DNA from: Ursidibacter arcticus
GTDB lineage: Bacteria > Pseudomonadota > Gammaproteobacteria > Enterobacterales > Pasteurellaceae
Reading direction: 5' to 3'
Length of the DNA: 64,000 bases
Assembly: GCF_009761375.1 (NCBI RefSeq)
Contig: NZ_LEKM01000116.1
Span: 62,001-126,000, forward strand
This document shows positions 41,587-50,791 of this stretch, piece after piece; positions within the stretch are counted from its first letter, which is position 1, and each line of letters starts with the position of its first letter. The notes below the pieces were generated by a model that was given only the letters and a program-made list of their open reading frames with translations, was not told the origin of the DNA and did no database searches. Position numbers and translations under genes: made by a program.

Positions 41587-43167
41587 TTAGTTTTGTTGTT
41601 TGATTTCTGTACATTGCTTGAGCCATTTATCTCGCCCAATTTGCCCATTTTTGTAGTACTGGCTTAAATGGCTCCAATATAAATCAATATATTGAGTAAT
41701 GTTTACCGCTTTTTCACCATTAGCGAGTCTTTTCTCCCCCATAATTTTCTTTGTTCTGTCTATTTGTGCCTCAATGGTATTTTGGCTATAGGTGTCAAAC
41801 GTAGCTGTAATTGTACTCGTGTAATAATTCAAAACATAATCACGGGCTTTTTCTGCTTCGGCTAATTTTAGCTTAAAACTTTCTCGTTTTTGTTCGAGTA
41901 ACTGTTTAAGTTCAGGATCTTGTTCTGCATTGAGTCCTTCTTCAAAACTCTGAATTGCAATTTTTTCTCTTTCAACCACCGCTTCTAAATCAGATATGTT
42001 AGCACATAAGAAAGCACCTAGTTGTAAACTGGATCGAGCAGCAGCATCACGCTGTTCATCACGAGCTTGGTTAGATGCTCTTAGCTCTTCTTTTGTTTTA
42101 TTGATTTCATTTTTTAATTTGTCATCTTCAACATTAGAGGCTAGTTTTTCTAACTTATCAACAATGTTTGTATCATTTTTATCTTTCCCTCCACTACCTA
42201 GAGCACTCCACTCTTGACGGATCATTTTAATTCTTTCACTTGATGTCAGTAATGGTGCTGTAACCACTAAACGAAATCCCATATCTCTTTTCTTTGTTGC
42301 ACCATTTGCATCATAGTAAGGAATTTCAATTCTTGATACATTATCAACCTCACTTTCAGGTTTAATATAACTTCCTCCACGAACGATTATTCCACCTTCT
42401 TGTCCGTGATAGCGATCTAATTTATTCGCTTGAAAGCTGTCAAAAACCATTTCAGACACGTTACCTAAAGTATCAAACAATCCTAATGGATTTGGCGATA
42501 AACGACCTATCAGCTGTAATTTACCATTTGCCGATTTAGATGACCAAGCATAGTTATTAAATCCATCAGGCATCGGAAAGGTATTTTCACGAAAAACACC
42601 TGGATCTACTGCCGCTCCACCACGAGATGCATATTCCCATTCAACATTTGTTGGTAAACGAACAAAACCTTTTGCTCCATCTTCTACCGGAAGTTTATCC
42701 GCTGCATTTTTAAGCAACCACTCACTATATTTACGAGAAAACTCAACTGCATCAAACCAACTAACATTTGTTATTGGCATCACCCCTTTCATATTAGGAG
42801 CTGTACATTGCTCTCCTTTCATCACTGCATTATATTGTGCTTCTGTAACTTCATATTTTCCGATAAGAAAATAGCGTTCTTTTGACTGATCGCTGAAGCT
42901 ACCGGCAATATATGCTGGTGTCGCATATTGAGCATAATTATCTTCTTCGTTGCTATTACCACCTAAGGTAATTTTGGTGTCATCTAAAGGTTTATTGGTG
43001 TTTGTTTTAATCACCCTAAACACCATACTGCCGTCACAAGGCATTGGTAAAATAACGTCATCTGCAAGTGGTTTTGGGTTAAAAAATTTTTCTTCCCAAG
43101 CTGCTTCTGCCACAGTAGTAAAAAGACCTAATCCTAGTGCTACCCATTTTTGTGTGTTATATGTCAC
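41587..43167 (-). CDS. Periplasmic SUMF1/FGE-fold protein, TagR-like, probably noncatalytic
   Basis: 526 residues: signal peptide (1-22, ending AEAAW), a formylglycine-generating-enzyme-type domain (about 85-305) with KYEVTEAQYNAVM, FVRLPTNVEWEYASRGG, NPLGLFDTLGNVSEMV and VRGGSY...RDMGFRLV, then a helical C-terminal half (about 320-526). The pair of catalytic cysteines that true FGE enzymes carry between the VRGGS and GFR motifs is absent, as in TagR-like binding proteins. It overlaps the permease gene by 11 bases. Likely a periplasmic partner of the VWA protein or lipoproteins. Confidence 0.8.
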   Translation of the reverse strand: MTYNTQKWVALGLGLFTTVAEAAWEEKFFNPKPLADDVILPMPCDGSMVFRVIKTNTNKPLDDTKITLGGNSNEEDNYAQYATPAYIAGSFSDQSKERYFLIGKYEVTEAQYNAVMKGEQCTAPNMKGVMPITNVSWFDAVEFSRKYSEWLLKNAADKLPVEDGAKGFVRLPTNVEWEYASRGGAAVDPGVFRENTFPMPDGFNNYAWSSKSANGKLQLIGRLSPNPLGLFDTLGNVSEMVFDSFQANKLDRYHGQEGGIIVRGGSYIKPESEVDNVSRIEIPYYDANGATKKRDMGFRLVVTAPLLTSSERIKMIRQEWSALGSGGKDKNDTNIVDKLEKLASNVEDDKLKNEINKTKEELRASNQARDEQRDAAARSSLQLGAFLCANISDLEAVVEREKIAIQSFEEGLNAEQDPELKQLLEQKRESFKLKLAEAEKARDYVLNYYTSTITATFDTYSQNTIEAQIDRTKKIMGEKRLANGEKAVNITQYIDLYWSHLSQYYKNGQIGRDKWLKQCTEIKQQN

Positions 43168-44389
43168 GTAAACTCTCCGCTGGTTGAATTTTTACAGCTC
43201 GTATTGCACCAATTCCTGCAACAATACTTGCCAAAATTAAAGATAGTAAAAAAGCGATGAGCAAATGCCCTAAATTCAAACTACTGATAAAAATTTGCGA
43301 TAAATTCTTACCTAAAATGTGGTTAAATATTTGACTCCCGACCATAAAAAAACAGAGTGAAAAAATAAACGCTAATCCACTTAATATCATTGATTGGAAT
43401 ACCAAATAAACGCCCACTGCTCTTTGTTGAAATCCGAGTAAACGTAGCAAAGCAATATCTTTACGTTTACGGTCAATATTTGCTAAAAATGCACCAAATA
43501 AAGAAAGCACACAACCAATTATTGATGTTAATGCAATAACAATAAAGATCATATTCAATACCGAATTGATTGCTTTCACATCAGAAATCGCCCTAGCTTC
43601 TGTGTTTGTTTCAATGGCTTTTTTTCTCAGTTTTTGAGCTAAAGGTTCTACATCATCAAGACTTTGGGCATAAATACGTGCTCTAGCAAAATGTCTTTCC
43701 TTTGCTAATTCCATTCCTTCAATATGCGGAAAGACATCTGTGTAAATGTTGTCTTTATAATTTTCAATACCTAATAACACATCTAAAGGCACAAATACCG
43801 CTCTTTTAGATAGACTTTCTTTAGGCAAAATATCATCTACCGAAAATACAAGCTGTTCATTTTCTGCTTGGTTGTTTTTATTTCGAGTAACGATTATGCT
43901 AATTTTATCTTGCTTTCCAACTTTCAACTCTTCCGCTGCAAGTGAACTTAGAATAACACCATTTTTACGTGCTATTTTGGCGTGTTCCAATAAAGGATCG
44001 CCTAATTTGGTTGGTATGAGATCAACATTTCGGCTATATCTACTTGTTGTACCAGCTTCATTTGCCACCCTCAAATCAACGGAAACACTCAATGAGCGAG
44101 TAAGTGGTATCGAAAATTGTGTTTCTGGCTGTTGTTCTAACCAAGTAAACCATTCCTTTGAAAGCATTGAATTGGTCGTGATTTTAATCTCTAATGTAGA
44201 AGGATTTTTAAGCAATTTATGATGTAATTGCGAAACTACACCATACTTCAAGCTAAAAAGAAGCAATAGCGGTGCAATAACAGCAACAAGAGAGGCGATA
44301 ATGCAGAATGATACTTTTTTATCAAACCACAAATCTCTAAGGGCAAGTTTTCCTAAAGTAAGCAATTTATTGAATTGTAATTTTCTCAT
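43157..44389 (-). CDS. FtsX/MacB-type ABC permease (TagS-like)
   Basis: 410 residues with the four-helix FtsX-like layout: one membrane segment near 28-50, a large periplasmic domain (about 50-275), then three membrane segments near 278-303, 328-355 and 372-393, ending AVKIQPAESLRDI, the standard FtsX-family C-terminal motif. Such permeases transmit mechanical work across the inner membrane rather than move substrates through it. The ATPase gene lies 8 bases upstream. TagS and LolC/E are relatives; context favours a TagS-like role. Confidence 0.82.
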   Translation of the reverse strand: MRKLQFNKLLTLGKLALRDLWFDKKVSFCIIASLVAVIAPLLLLFSLKYGVVSQLHHKLLKNPSTLEIKITTNSMLSKEWFTWLEQQPETQFSIPLTRSLSVSVDLRVANEAGTTSRYSRNVDLIPTKLGDPLLEHAKIARKNGVILSSLAAEELKVGKQDKISIIVTRNKNNQAENEQLVFSVDDILPKESLSKRAVFVPLDVLLGIENYKDNIYTDVFPHIEGMELAKERHFARARIYAQSLDDVEPLAQKLRKKAIETNTEARAISDVKAINSVLNMIFIVIALTSIIGCVLSLFGAFLANIDRKRKDIALLRLLGFQQRAVGVYLVFQSMILSGLAFIFSLCFFMVGSQIFNHILGKNLSQIFISSLNLGHLLIAFLLSLILASIVAGIGAIRAVKIQPAESLRDI

Positions 44390-44397
44390 TTCTACCC

Positions 44398-45105
44398 CTA
44401 TTGCTCACTAAAGATTGAATGACGTCTATTATCGCTTAACTTAGCTTGCAAACAACGTATGTTTTTATCTCTAATTAATTCCCAATCGTGAGTTACTGTT
44501 ATTACAGATATACCTTGTTCTTTCGTTAAGGTTAGCATTAAATCAAACAATACACAGGAATGATAAGGATCTAATGCCGAAGTTGGTTCATCTGCGAGTA
44601 ATAGAATAGGCTTATGAACAATAGATCTGACAAATGCAACTCTTTGACGCTCACCAATAGAGAGTTGTTTAGGGTATTTTTCAAGTAAATGAGAGATATT
44701 TAATTGCTCACATAATGAACTAATCCATAATTTATCGTAAGGAACATTTAACGCTTCACAAGGTAGTTGAATGTTTTGTAGCACGTTTAAAAAGGGTAAT
44801 AACCCTCCGCTTTGGAGCATAAATCCTAAGCTTTTTGCTCGAATATCCGCTAACTCTTTATGCCGATTTTGTTGAATTAAAGGATGAAGATCTAGCGTAG
44901 TTTGTTTGCTTGTAAGCTGATAGCTAGAGATATGATCGGGACTAAGTATTAGTCCGATCATCTCTAATAAAGTGCTTTTTCCACAACCACTTTGTCCACA
45001 TATTGCCACCATCTCACCGCTTGTTAGAGCTAAACTTGGCAATGCGACACAAAAGCTATTTGATTGGCTACCACGAGTGATAGATAAATCTGAAATTGTG
45101 AGCAT
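44398..45105 (-). CDS. ABC transporter ATPase (TagT/LolD-like)
   Basis: 235 residues, cytosolic ATPase partner of the adjacent permease. All motifs are present: Walker A GQSGCGKSTLL (38-48), Q-loop FMLQSGGLLPFL, signature LSIGERQRVAF, Walker B ILLLADEPTSALDP and switch His in TVTHDWELI. The signature Gly-Glu replaces the more usual Gly-Gly. Contains a perfect USS at 45016-45024. No lolA or lolB nearby, so lipoprotein release is less likely than a sensory or mechanical role. Confidence 0.88.
   Translation of the reverse strand: MLTISDLSITRGSQSNSFCVALPSLALTSGEMVAICGQSGCGKSTLLEMIGLILSPDHISSYQLTSKQTTLDLHPLIQQNRHKELADIRAKSLGFMLQSGGLLPFLNVLQNIQLPCEALNVPYDKLWISSLCEQLNISHLLEKYPKQLSIGERQRVAFVRSIVHKPILLLADEPTSALDPYHSCVLFDLMLTLTKEQGISVITVTHDWELIRDKNIRCLQAKLSDNRRHSIFSEQ
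45016..45024 (-). repeat. Uptake signal sequence ACAAGCGGT
   Basis: The only perfect uptake signal I found inside the 17-kb accessory operon; it lies in the ABC ATPase gene. Confidence 0.8.
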
Positions 45106-45144
45106 ATTATTCCTAAATATATAAAAGCGAGATCCTATAGAAAT

Positions 45145-47100
45145 CTATGGTAATGCCTCAAGCGGTACTGGATATACATTTTCTTGCGGATCAGAACCTT
45201 CTGATAAAGAAATCCAGCGAGATTGATCATCATTGTAAACACGATAGTGTCTCAGTTTACTATTCAAATCACGAATAAATTTCTCTTGCTCCTGAACGCT
45301 CATACCTTTCCAAGTATCTTCATCAATCGCCGTTACCTGGCTTTTATAAGGAATATCATCTAAATACTCCCCTAATAGACCTAACTCTGCTAATTTAGTT
45401 GAAGTTCCTTCTTTAATTTTATTAGGGTCTTGTCCCATTGCGGCAGCAACAGAACGAAGTTGTGCAAACATATCACCTGATGAAATTAAGCCTTGATTTG
45501 CCGCATCAGCAATTTTCTTTACTACCTCGCTTAAATCACTTAGTTGTGATTTTGTCAATAAAATATGAGCTTCTGCTGTTGGTGCAGTAGGCTTCATAAA
45601 ATCACGATCGCTTACCCAAGCTCTAAATACAGGAGGTGCTTTTGTATTATTTACATTTCCTAAGTAAGATAACTGCATCGCTTTTCCTAACAAAGAGGCA
45701 TCTTTTTCAATTTCAGATTTATTATCATCTTTGTTATCAACTGCGTGTACAGCACTTCCAATTGCACTTTCACCCGAATAAGCCAATTTAACCTGTGAAC
45801 TTAATGCATTTGCTAATAATGAGATATTTTTGCCAAACTCATCTACATCACCTGCATTCACTGGATAGTAAAGAGGTTTATTTACAACACTATTAAAAGA
45901 CAATTCTCTATATTGTGCTTCTGCGATTGCGTGATTCTTTTTACCTGATGGCGTTTTTAAGTGCAAAGTATAAAGTGCAACGCCCCTGTGTTGAGCTTCT
46001 AAACGTAACTGCTTCGCATCAAGCCCTGTCGTTGAGATAGGATTATCACCTTCAATTGCACCTGCATCAGTGATTAGAACTAAATAACGAGCACCGAATT
46101 CATTCCAATTCACCTCATTAAGAGCTTGGTTAATCCCTGCGTAAGCATCTTCACTAAACTCTTTAGACGATATAGTCGCTTGTTTTAAATTAGCAACTTT
46201 ATTCATAAAGTCTTTGCCATCTTTCACTGTGTTTGGGCTAACGAACATTTTAGAAGTGTATTCCAAACCAGGGACTGCATCAGTGCTTGAGCGGAAAGCA
46301 ACCAATCCAAATTTTACTTTATCTAACAAGTTCTCTTTTTCTATTTTTTCATAGACTTTTTTAATTGCATCTCGAGTACGGTTGATATAAGGATCCATTG
46401 ATATCGTAGAATCAATGACGAAAACCACCGCTGCTCTGAAGCCGACGATCTCTTGATCAGATTTTTGTGGCTGAGTGGTTTTATTATCGCTATTTTTATC
46501 TTCTTTTGTAACTGAAGCCACTTCAAGAACACGTTCATAAAAACCTCTTCCATTCATTACCTCTTCACCTTGTAAAATAGGTAGTAAGTAGAAATTTTTC
46601 TGAAAATCAACGAATTCTTCTGGCTCTTGCGATAGTATTTCAGGTACAACTTTCTTTTGAGCTAATGCTGTTCGCATTGGTTCAAGGATTTTTGCTGGCT
46701 CGCCATCATTAACTACTTTCTCCAAACTTGCTCTATCCTTAAAAAATAACAGAGGATCACGCCCTGAAGGGTTAGTAAATACCATTGTCATTTGCATATT
46801 CCAAGGAACAGCACAATTCGCATCAAGCCAACCTACTGTTTTCCCTAGTGTATCAGGTCCGATTTGTAGCATTTCAGTACCTGAAATATTCTCTCGTTTA
46901 TACACATAGTAACGAGAGAAAGCGGGTACTTTCTCCCCTTTTTTTGCATCATTTGTTGGGAGTAGCTCACAACTTGGCGTGCTTAAAACTCGTTGATAGA
47001 GTGTGCTTTTTCCTTCTTGTAAAAGTGGTTTCTGCTCTGCTATTGCATATTGGCTGAATATCATTGAAAGAGCGATAGAAGCAAGTTTGAAATTTTTCAT
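45145..47100 (-). CDS. Secreted/periplasmic VWA-domain protein, PpkA-VWA-like
   Basis: 651 residues: signal peptide (1-21, cleavage after AIA), an SH3-like region (about 30-105, ending GWLDANCAVPW), and a VWA domain (about 220-425) with an intact MIDAS AVVFVIDSTISMDPYINRTRDAI and VLITDAGAIEGDN. A long C-terminal region follows. The wording of the MIDAS stretch resembles the periplasmic VWA part of the type VI kinase PpkA, but no kinase domain or membrane anchor is present here. It starts by TAATG overlap with the preceding bitopic-protein gene. Confidence 0.8.
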   Translation of the reverse strand: MKNFKLASIALSMIFSQYAIAEQKPLLQEGKSTLYQRVLSTPSCELLPTNDAKKGEKVPAFSRYYVYKRENISGTEMLQIGPDTLGKTVGWLDANCAVPWNMQMTMVFTNPSGRDPLLFFKDRASLEKVVNDGEPAKILEPMRTALAQKKVVPEILSQEPEEFVDFQKNFYLLPILQGEEVMNGRGFYERVLEVASVTKEDKNSDNKTTQPQKSDQEIVGFRAAVVFVIDSTISMDPYINRTRDAIKKVYEKIEKENLLDKVKFGLVAFRSSTDAVPGLEYTSKMFVSPNTVKDGKDFMNKVANLKQATISSKEFSEDAYAGINQALNEVNWNEFGARYLVLITDAGAIEGDNPISTTGLDAKQLRLEAQHRGVALYTLHLKTPSGKKNHAIAEAQYRELSFNSVVNKPLYYPVNAGDVDEFGKNISLLANALSSQVKLAYSGESAIGSAVHAVDNKDDNKSEIEKDASLLGKAMQLSYLGNVNNTKAPPVFRAWVSDRDFMKPTAPTAEAHILLTKSQLSDLSEVVKKIADAANQGLISSGDMFAQLRSVAAAMGQDPNKIKEGTSTKLAELGLLGEYLDDIPYKSQVTAIDEDTWKGMSVQEQEKFIRDLNSKLRHYRVYNDDQSRWISLSEGSDPQENVYPVPLEALP

Positions 47101-48092
47101 TATTTTTTCAACTCCTCAAGTTTTTGCTTAGCGACAGAATTATTTGGATCATAACTTAACACAGTTTCATACCAATAAATTGCTGTCGATTTATCTTCTT
47201 GGAAACAAGCACTACTTGTCTCATACTCTTTAGCGTAAGCTAACGCAATATCTATATTGCCACTTTGAGCTTGGTTAGCATACAAACGCTGAGCAATACC
47301 ACATTTATTTACCTTTTTCGCATTATCAATAATTTCTAAGATACGCTTCGGTTCAGGGCTGCTTTTCAAGCAAGATTGTAGGAATGCTAAATCATCACTG
47401 TGATTTCCATCTATATCACAAGCAGATTTTTGCACTTCTGCTGGCTTATCTGAATTTAAAAACAGATAAATTCCACCGCCTATTAAAAGCAAGATAACTC
47501 CTACAATAATTCCTAATAATTTTTTCTTTTTAGGCGTCGCTTGAGGTTCTTCTTTAGATTCTTCTGGTTGAACTTGTACTTCACTTTCAGTACTATCCGA
47601 ATTTACCACAAACTCAACCACTTCTTCAGGTCCGGTCAATTGTTCGCTATGATCTTCCGTAACAGTATTTTCAACATTCTGTGCATTTTCTGCAATTTTA
47701 GGACCAGAAAACTCCCTTACATCATCACTACGAGAGGAGTCACCGCTTGCAAGAGAAGCTAAAATGTTACCTACCATTCGCACAGGACCAGAGTCCGTTG
47801 AAGATATATTCGTACTGTCACGCACAGCTAACATATAGCGTACATTGCCAACTTGTTGTACCAATGAATCAATTATATTTGGTCCAATAACGCCCTGTAA
47901 GACCTCATCAGAAACATTCATCTCTGCAAGTTTATGCCATACAGGCTCAGCCTGCCAAAGATCACCTTCTACAAAATACTTACCATCTTGATTACGTTGT
48001 ATGCTTATTTCAACATCAGCTGTTCCTTTCCATTTCGCTGCACTGAAATAAGCATATCCAGGACGATTTTCCTTTAACTCAATTCTTAACAC
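47100..48092 (-). CDS. Bitopic membrane protein with C-terminal TPR/Sel1-like region
   Basis: 330 residues of unrecognised family. Seen: a cytosolic N-terminal domain (about 1-110), an acidic linker (about 120-185), a basic stop signal PKKKK, one membrane helix (about 192-212) and a C-terminal periplasmic helical region (about 225-330) with four Cys and a TPR-like end (AIYWYETVLSYDPNNSVAKQKLEEL). Such a layout could connect cytosolic SrfB/SrfC to the periplasmic VWA protein, whose gene it overlaps by one base. Function is inferred from position only. Confidence 0.7.
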   Translation of the reverse strand: MLRIELKENRPGYAYFSAAKWKGTADVEISIQRNQDGKYFVEGDLWQAEPVWHKLAEMNVSDEVLQGVIGPNIIDSLVQQVGNVRYMLAVRDSTNISSTDSGPVRMVGNILASLASGDSSRSDDVREFSGPKIAENAQNVENTVTEDHSEQLTGPEEVVEFVVNSDSTESEVQVQPEESKEEPQATPKKKKLLGIIVGVILLLIGGGIYLFLNSDKPAEVQKSACDIDGNHSDDLAFLQSCLKSSPEPKRILEIIDNAKKVNKCGIAQRLYANQAQSGNIDIALAYAKEYETSSACFQEDKSTAIYWYETVLSYDPNNSVAKQKLEELKK

Positions 48093-48109
48093 AATATTTC
48101 TCCTAAATG

Positions 48110-50791
48110 CTACCCTTTAATTTCAGCCTGACGATATACCGCTAGAACATTACCAAGTTTTGTATTCGCTACAACATCAATTTCACGACCTGCACTATGT
48201 CCTGCGTTACTTTCTGCAAATCGACCAAAAGCAACAAACCAATCAAACAAATAATGTTGTGTAAACTTATTTGTATGTTCATTTAATTTAGGTAGTCCAT
48301 TAACTTTTTCTACTTCTTGATATTCAAAAATACTACTTTCTACAGCAATGCGGCTTGCAGGTCTTTGTGTAGTAGGCATATCAATAAAGCCTAACCAAGC
48401 GATAAAATCTGCAATTGCGGTACTGATGGAGAATACTTGACGCTCAGCAAGCTGATCACGCTTACTACCAGCACTCTCATTTTGGAATACCACTTGAGAC
48501 AATTTTCCTTGTAAATTCAGTCTATTCGCTCCAGTAATAATTTCACCGACAATAGATTCTATTGTTTGCGTAGAAAAACCAAAGTATTGCATAAAATGCT
48601 GATCTGAAGAGATGTTTCTTAGATGCTCAATCCAAGATTGGAAAGCAGCCATCGCAAAGCGAGACTCTACCACCTTATCTTTAGATTTATCTTCCATTGG
48701 AATTTGCTCTGGCTCAGCAAAAATATCAAAAGGTTGAGAATCAAAACCAAATCCTGCATCAAACGTTCCAACATTTGATTCTTGCTCTTCTGGTTTTAAT
48801 AATACCTCTTCATAATCAGAGAAATATAAAGAACGAATTGTTTCTTCTGGTAATTGCAAGTACCTGAGCAATTCACCAACCAAGAGTGCTTTTTTATTCA
48901 ATTCAGCAACAACTGCTTGTGCCAGCTGACGTTTTTTATTTACTTCCTCGGCACCATCACTTTGATACCAATTCGCAAAACGATTTTCTACAATATGCTG
49001 AATAGACGCATTAAGCTGCTCAGTTAAACGTTGTGCTTTAACTTCTGGTAATGCAATTGTTTTTAGGTAGTCACTAATTCTTTGCATACCACCATCGTTT
49101 AACTTCATCATTGCATCCCAAGCAATTTCAGGCTCTGCCACGTGTTTTTGTATATCAGGATCATTCGAAAACGTAGAACGCAATAGATTAAGCTGTGCTT
49201 GCTCTTGAGCTGCGACACCCAATTCATCAGAGCCATTCATATCCAAAAAGGCAACTTTAAAGCCAGGTTTACGAACAAGAAAAACATTATTAAATGGTTT
49301 TCCATTTGACCAGTTATTCAACCATTCGTAATTACCAAAACGTTCTAAAATAGTTTGCTTCAGTAAACCACCTTGCCCCCAGGAGATTTTTAAGAGATCT
49401 TCATCTTTACTCAGGTCGGCAGTAATACGCATATCAAACATTGTAATTGCCCATAACAGACCCGGTTTGCGAATACTTCTTGTCTCTGCTGTATCCCCTT
49501 GAGTTTTATTGATCCAGCGTTCAAGAACTGGTCCAACACTATTTACATCAGATTGCTTAGTTGAAGGCGTACACACAACTAAGATATTCATTTCTTGGCT
49601 ATCGGTATAACGTTCAAACAGATAAGCAACCTTACCCCTTAAAATCAGTTGTGAAACAGGATTCCCCTCTTTCACTTCATTTAGTGATGTAATAGCTAAT
49701 CGTCCGCGATAGCCTGGAAAATCCAATAAATCGACACTTTCTACTGCTGGAACACGAGTTGGATTAACTAATGGGAAAACCAATTCCGCCGTTAAAGCGG
49801 TCAGTTCCGCCAAAGAAATTTCAACAGGCTCTCCAACATTACCTTCTTCAATTAAAGGGCGAACAGATATGTTCTCATCTTTATCTGTCCCAAGGCGTTC
49901 AAGCATATCCACATTCATAATGCTATCCGCTTGAGAAAGCCCACCCGAGCCATTATCTTTTACTACCGCAGAAATCGGTGCATATACACGCTCTGCATAG
50001 CTCAATTTTGCTAATGTTTTTGCAAATTGAATATAAATTTGAGTAAGCTCTGGAATCTCTGCCCAGAGAATAGAAAATAATGTTGCTCGATCTTCTATAG
50101 ATAAATATGGTGCTAGGGCTGTTGCTTTTGCCCAGTAGCCGCCCTGCAAAGCTGATAATGACTTGCCAAAGCTATCTTGTGCATAATCTTGCAAATCAAC
50201 TACATCATCTTCCATTACGCCTTTTACAATAGCGGCGTTTTGTTTAGCACTTAACCCTTTTAGCAAGATATTGATACGGGATTGTTCTAGCTGATAAGTA
50301 ACTCGTTCTTTATCAAAATCGTTAAAATATGAGTTTACTAAAATTTTAGCAATTTCAACTTCTTGGAACAATCTTAATTCAAGAGGGAAACCTGCAACAG
50401 CAGCTTTAGCTGAACGAGTAAAACGAGTAACTAATCCAGTCGCTTCTTTCCCTCCACCAGGTGGGTTAATATGACGAATAAAATCTAATTTTTCACCATC
50501 AAAAAGCGTTTCTAAATTACCTTTTTCATCCGCAGCTAATGCAGAAATTAAGAAAGATTTACCCGCTTGTGATAAGCCGAAAAAGCCAGCCGCAATAGGC
50601 TTAGCAGAAACAGCTCCCAAGCGTTTTGCTTGATTACGTAGGCGTCTTAATTCTAAAATTAAGCTGTCCGCCTCATTATTCAAACGAACGACATTTGGGC
50701 GGACCTCACTTACCCAATTAATCGCCTGTTGCGAAGCCTGGAAAACATTGTCCCAAGATTCTACTAAATGGTTTTCTATATTATTGCTCAT
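48110..50791 (-). CDS. srfC: SrfC-family protein, dynamin-like P-loop GTPase
   Basis: About 893 residues, annotated in Salmonella as the putative effector SrfC. It contains a P-loop FGLSQAGKSFLISAL (near residue 72), a G3-type DLLDFPGYRGR (near 355) and a possible G4 TMFDMR (near 445), followed by a long helical region. This is the layout of a dynamin-like or septin-like GTPase, with no signal peptide, so a cytosolic or membrane-associated NTPase is more likely than a secreted effector. The start at 50791 overlaps the srfB stop (ATGA); a GTG at 50803 is the alternative. Confidence 0.82.
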   Translation of the reverse strand: MSNNIENHLVESWDNVFQASQQAINWVSEVRPNVVRLNNEADSLILELRRLRNQAKRLGAVSAKPIAAGFFGLSQAGKSFLISALAADEKGNLETLFDGEKLDFIRHINPPGGGKEATGLVTRFTRSAKAAVAGFPLELRLFQEVEIAKILVNSYFNDFDKERVTYQLEQSRINILLKGLSAKQNAAIVKGVMEDDVVDLQDYAQDSFGKSLSALQGGYWAKATALAPYLSIEDRATLFSILWAEIPELTQIYIQFAKTLAKLSYAERVYAPISAVVKDNGSGGLSQADSIMNVDMLERLGTDKDENISVRPLIEEGNVGEPVEISLAELTALTAELVFPLVNPTRVPAVESVDLLDFPGYRGRLAITSLNEVKEGNPVSQLILRGKVAYLFERYTDSQEMNILVVCTPSTKQSDVNSVGPVLERWINKTQGDTAETRSIRKPGLLWAITMFDMRITADLSKDEDLLKISWGQGGLLKQTILERFGNYEWLNNWSNGKPFNNVFLVRKPGFKVAFLDMNGSDELGVAAQEQAQLNLLRSTFSNDPDIQKHVAEPEIAWDAMMKLNDGGMQRISDYLKTIALPEVKAQRLTEQLNASIQHIVENRFANWYQSDGAEEVNKKRQLAQAVVAELNKKALLVGELLRYLQLPEETIRSLYFSDYEEVLLKPEEQESNVGTFDAGFGFDSQPFDIFAEPEQIPMEDKSKDKVVESRFAMAAFQSWIEHLRNISSDQHFMQYFGFSTQTIESIVGEIITGANRLNLQGKLSQVVFQNESAGSKRDQLAERQVFSISTAIADFIAWLGFIDMPTTQRPASRIAVESSIFEYQEVEKVNGLPKLNEHTNKFTQHYLFDWFVAFGRFAESNAGHSAGREIDVVANTKLGNVLAVYRQAEIKG

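Noticed and set aside
43157..45105. LolCDE lipoprotein-release transporter
   Set aside because: Fold and motifs fit the superfamily, but there is a single permease gene, no LolA/LolB neighbour, and the FGE/VWA/lipoprotein context points elsewhere.
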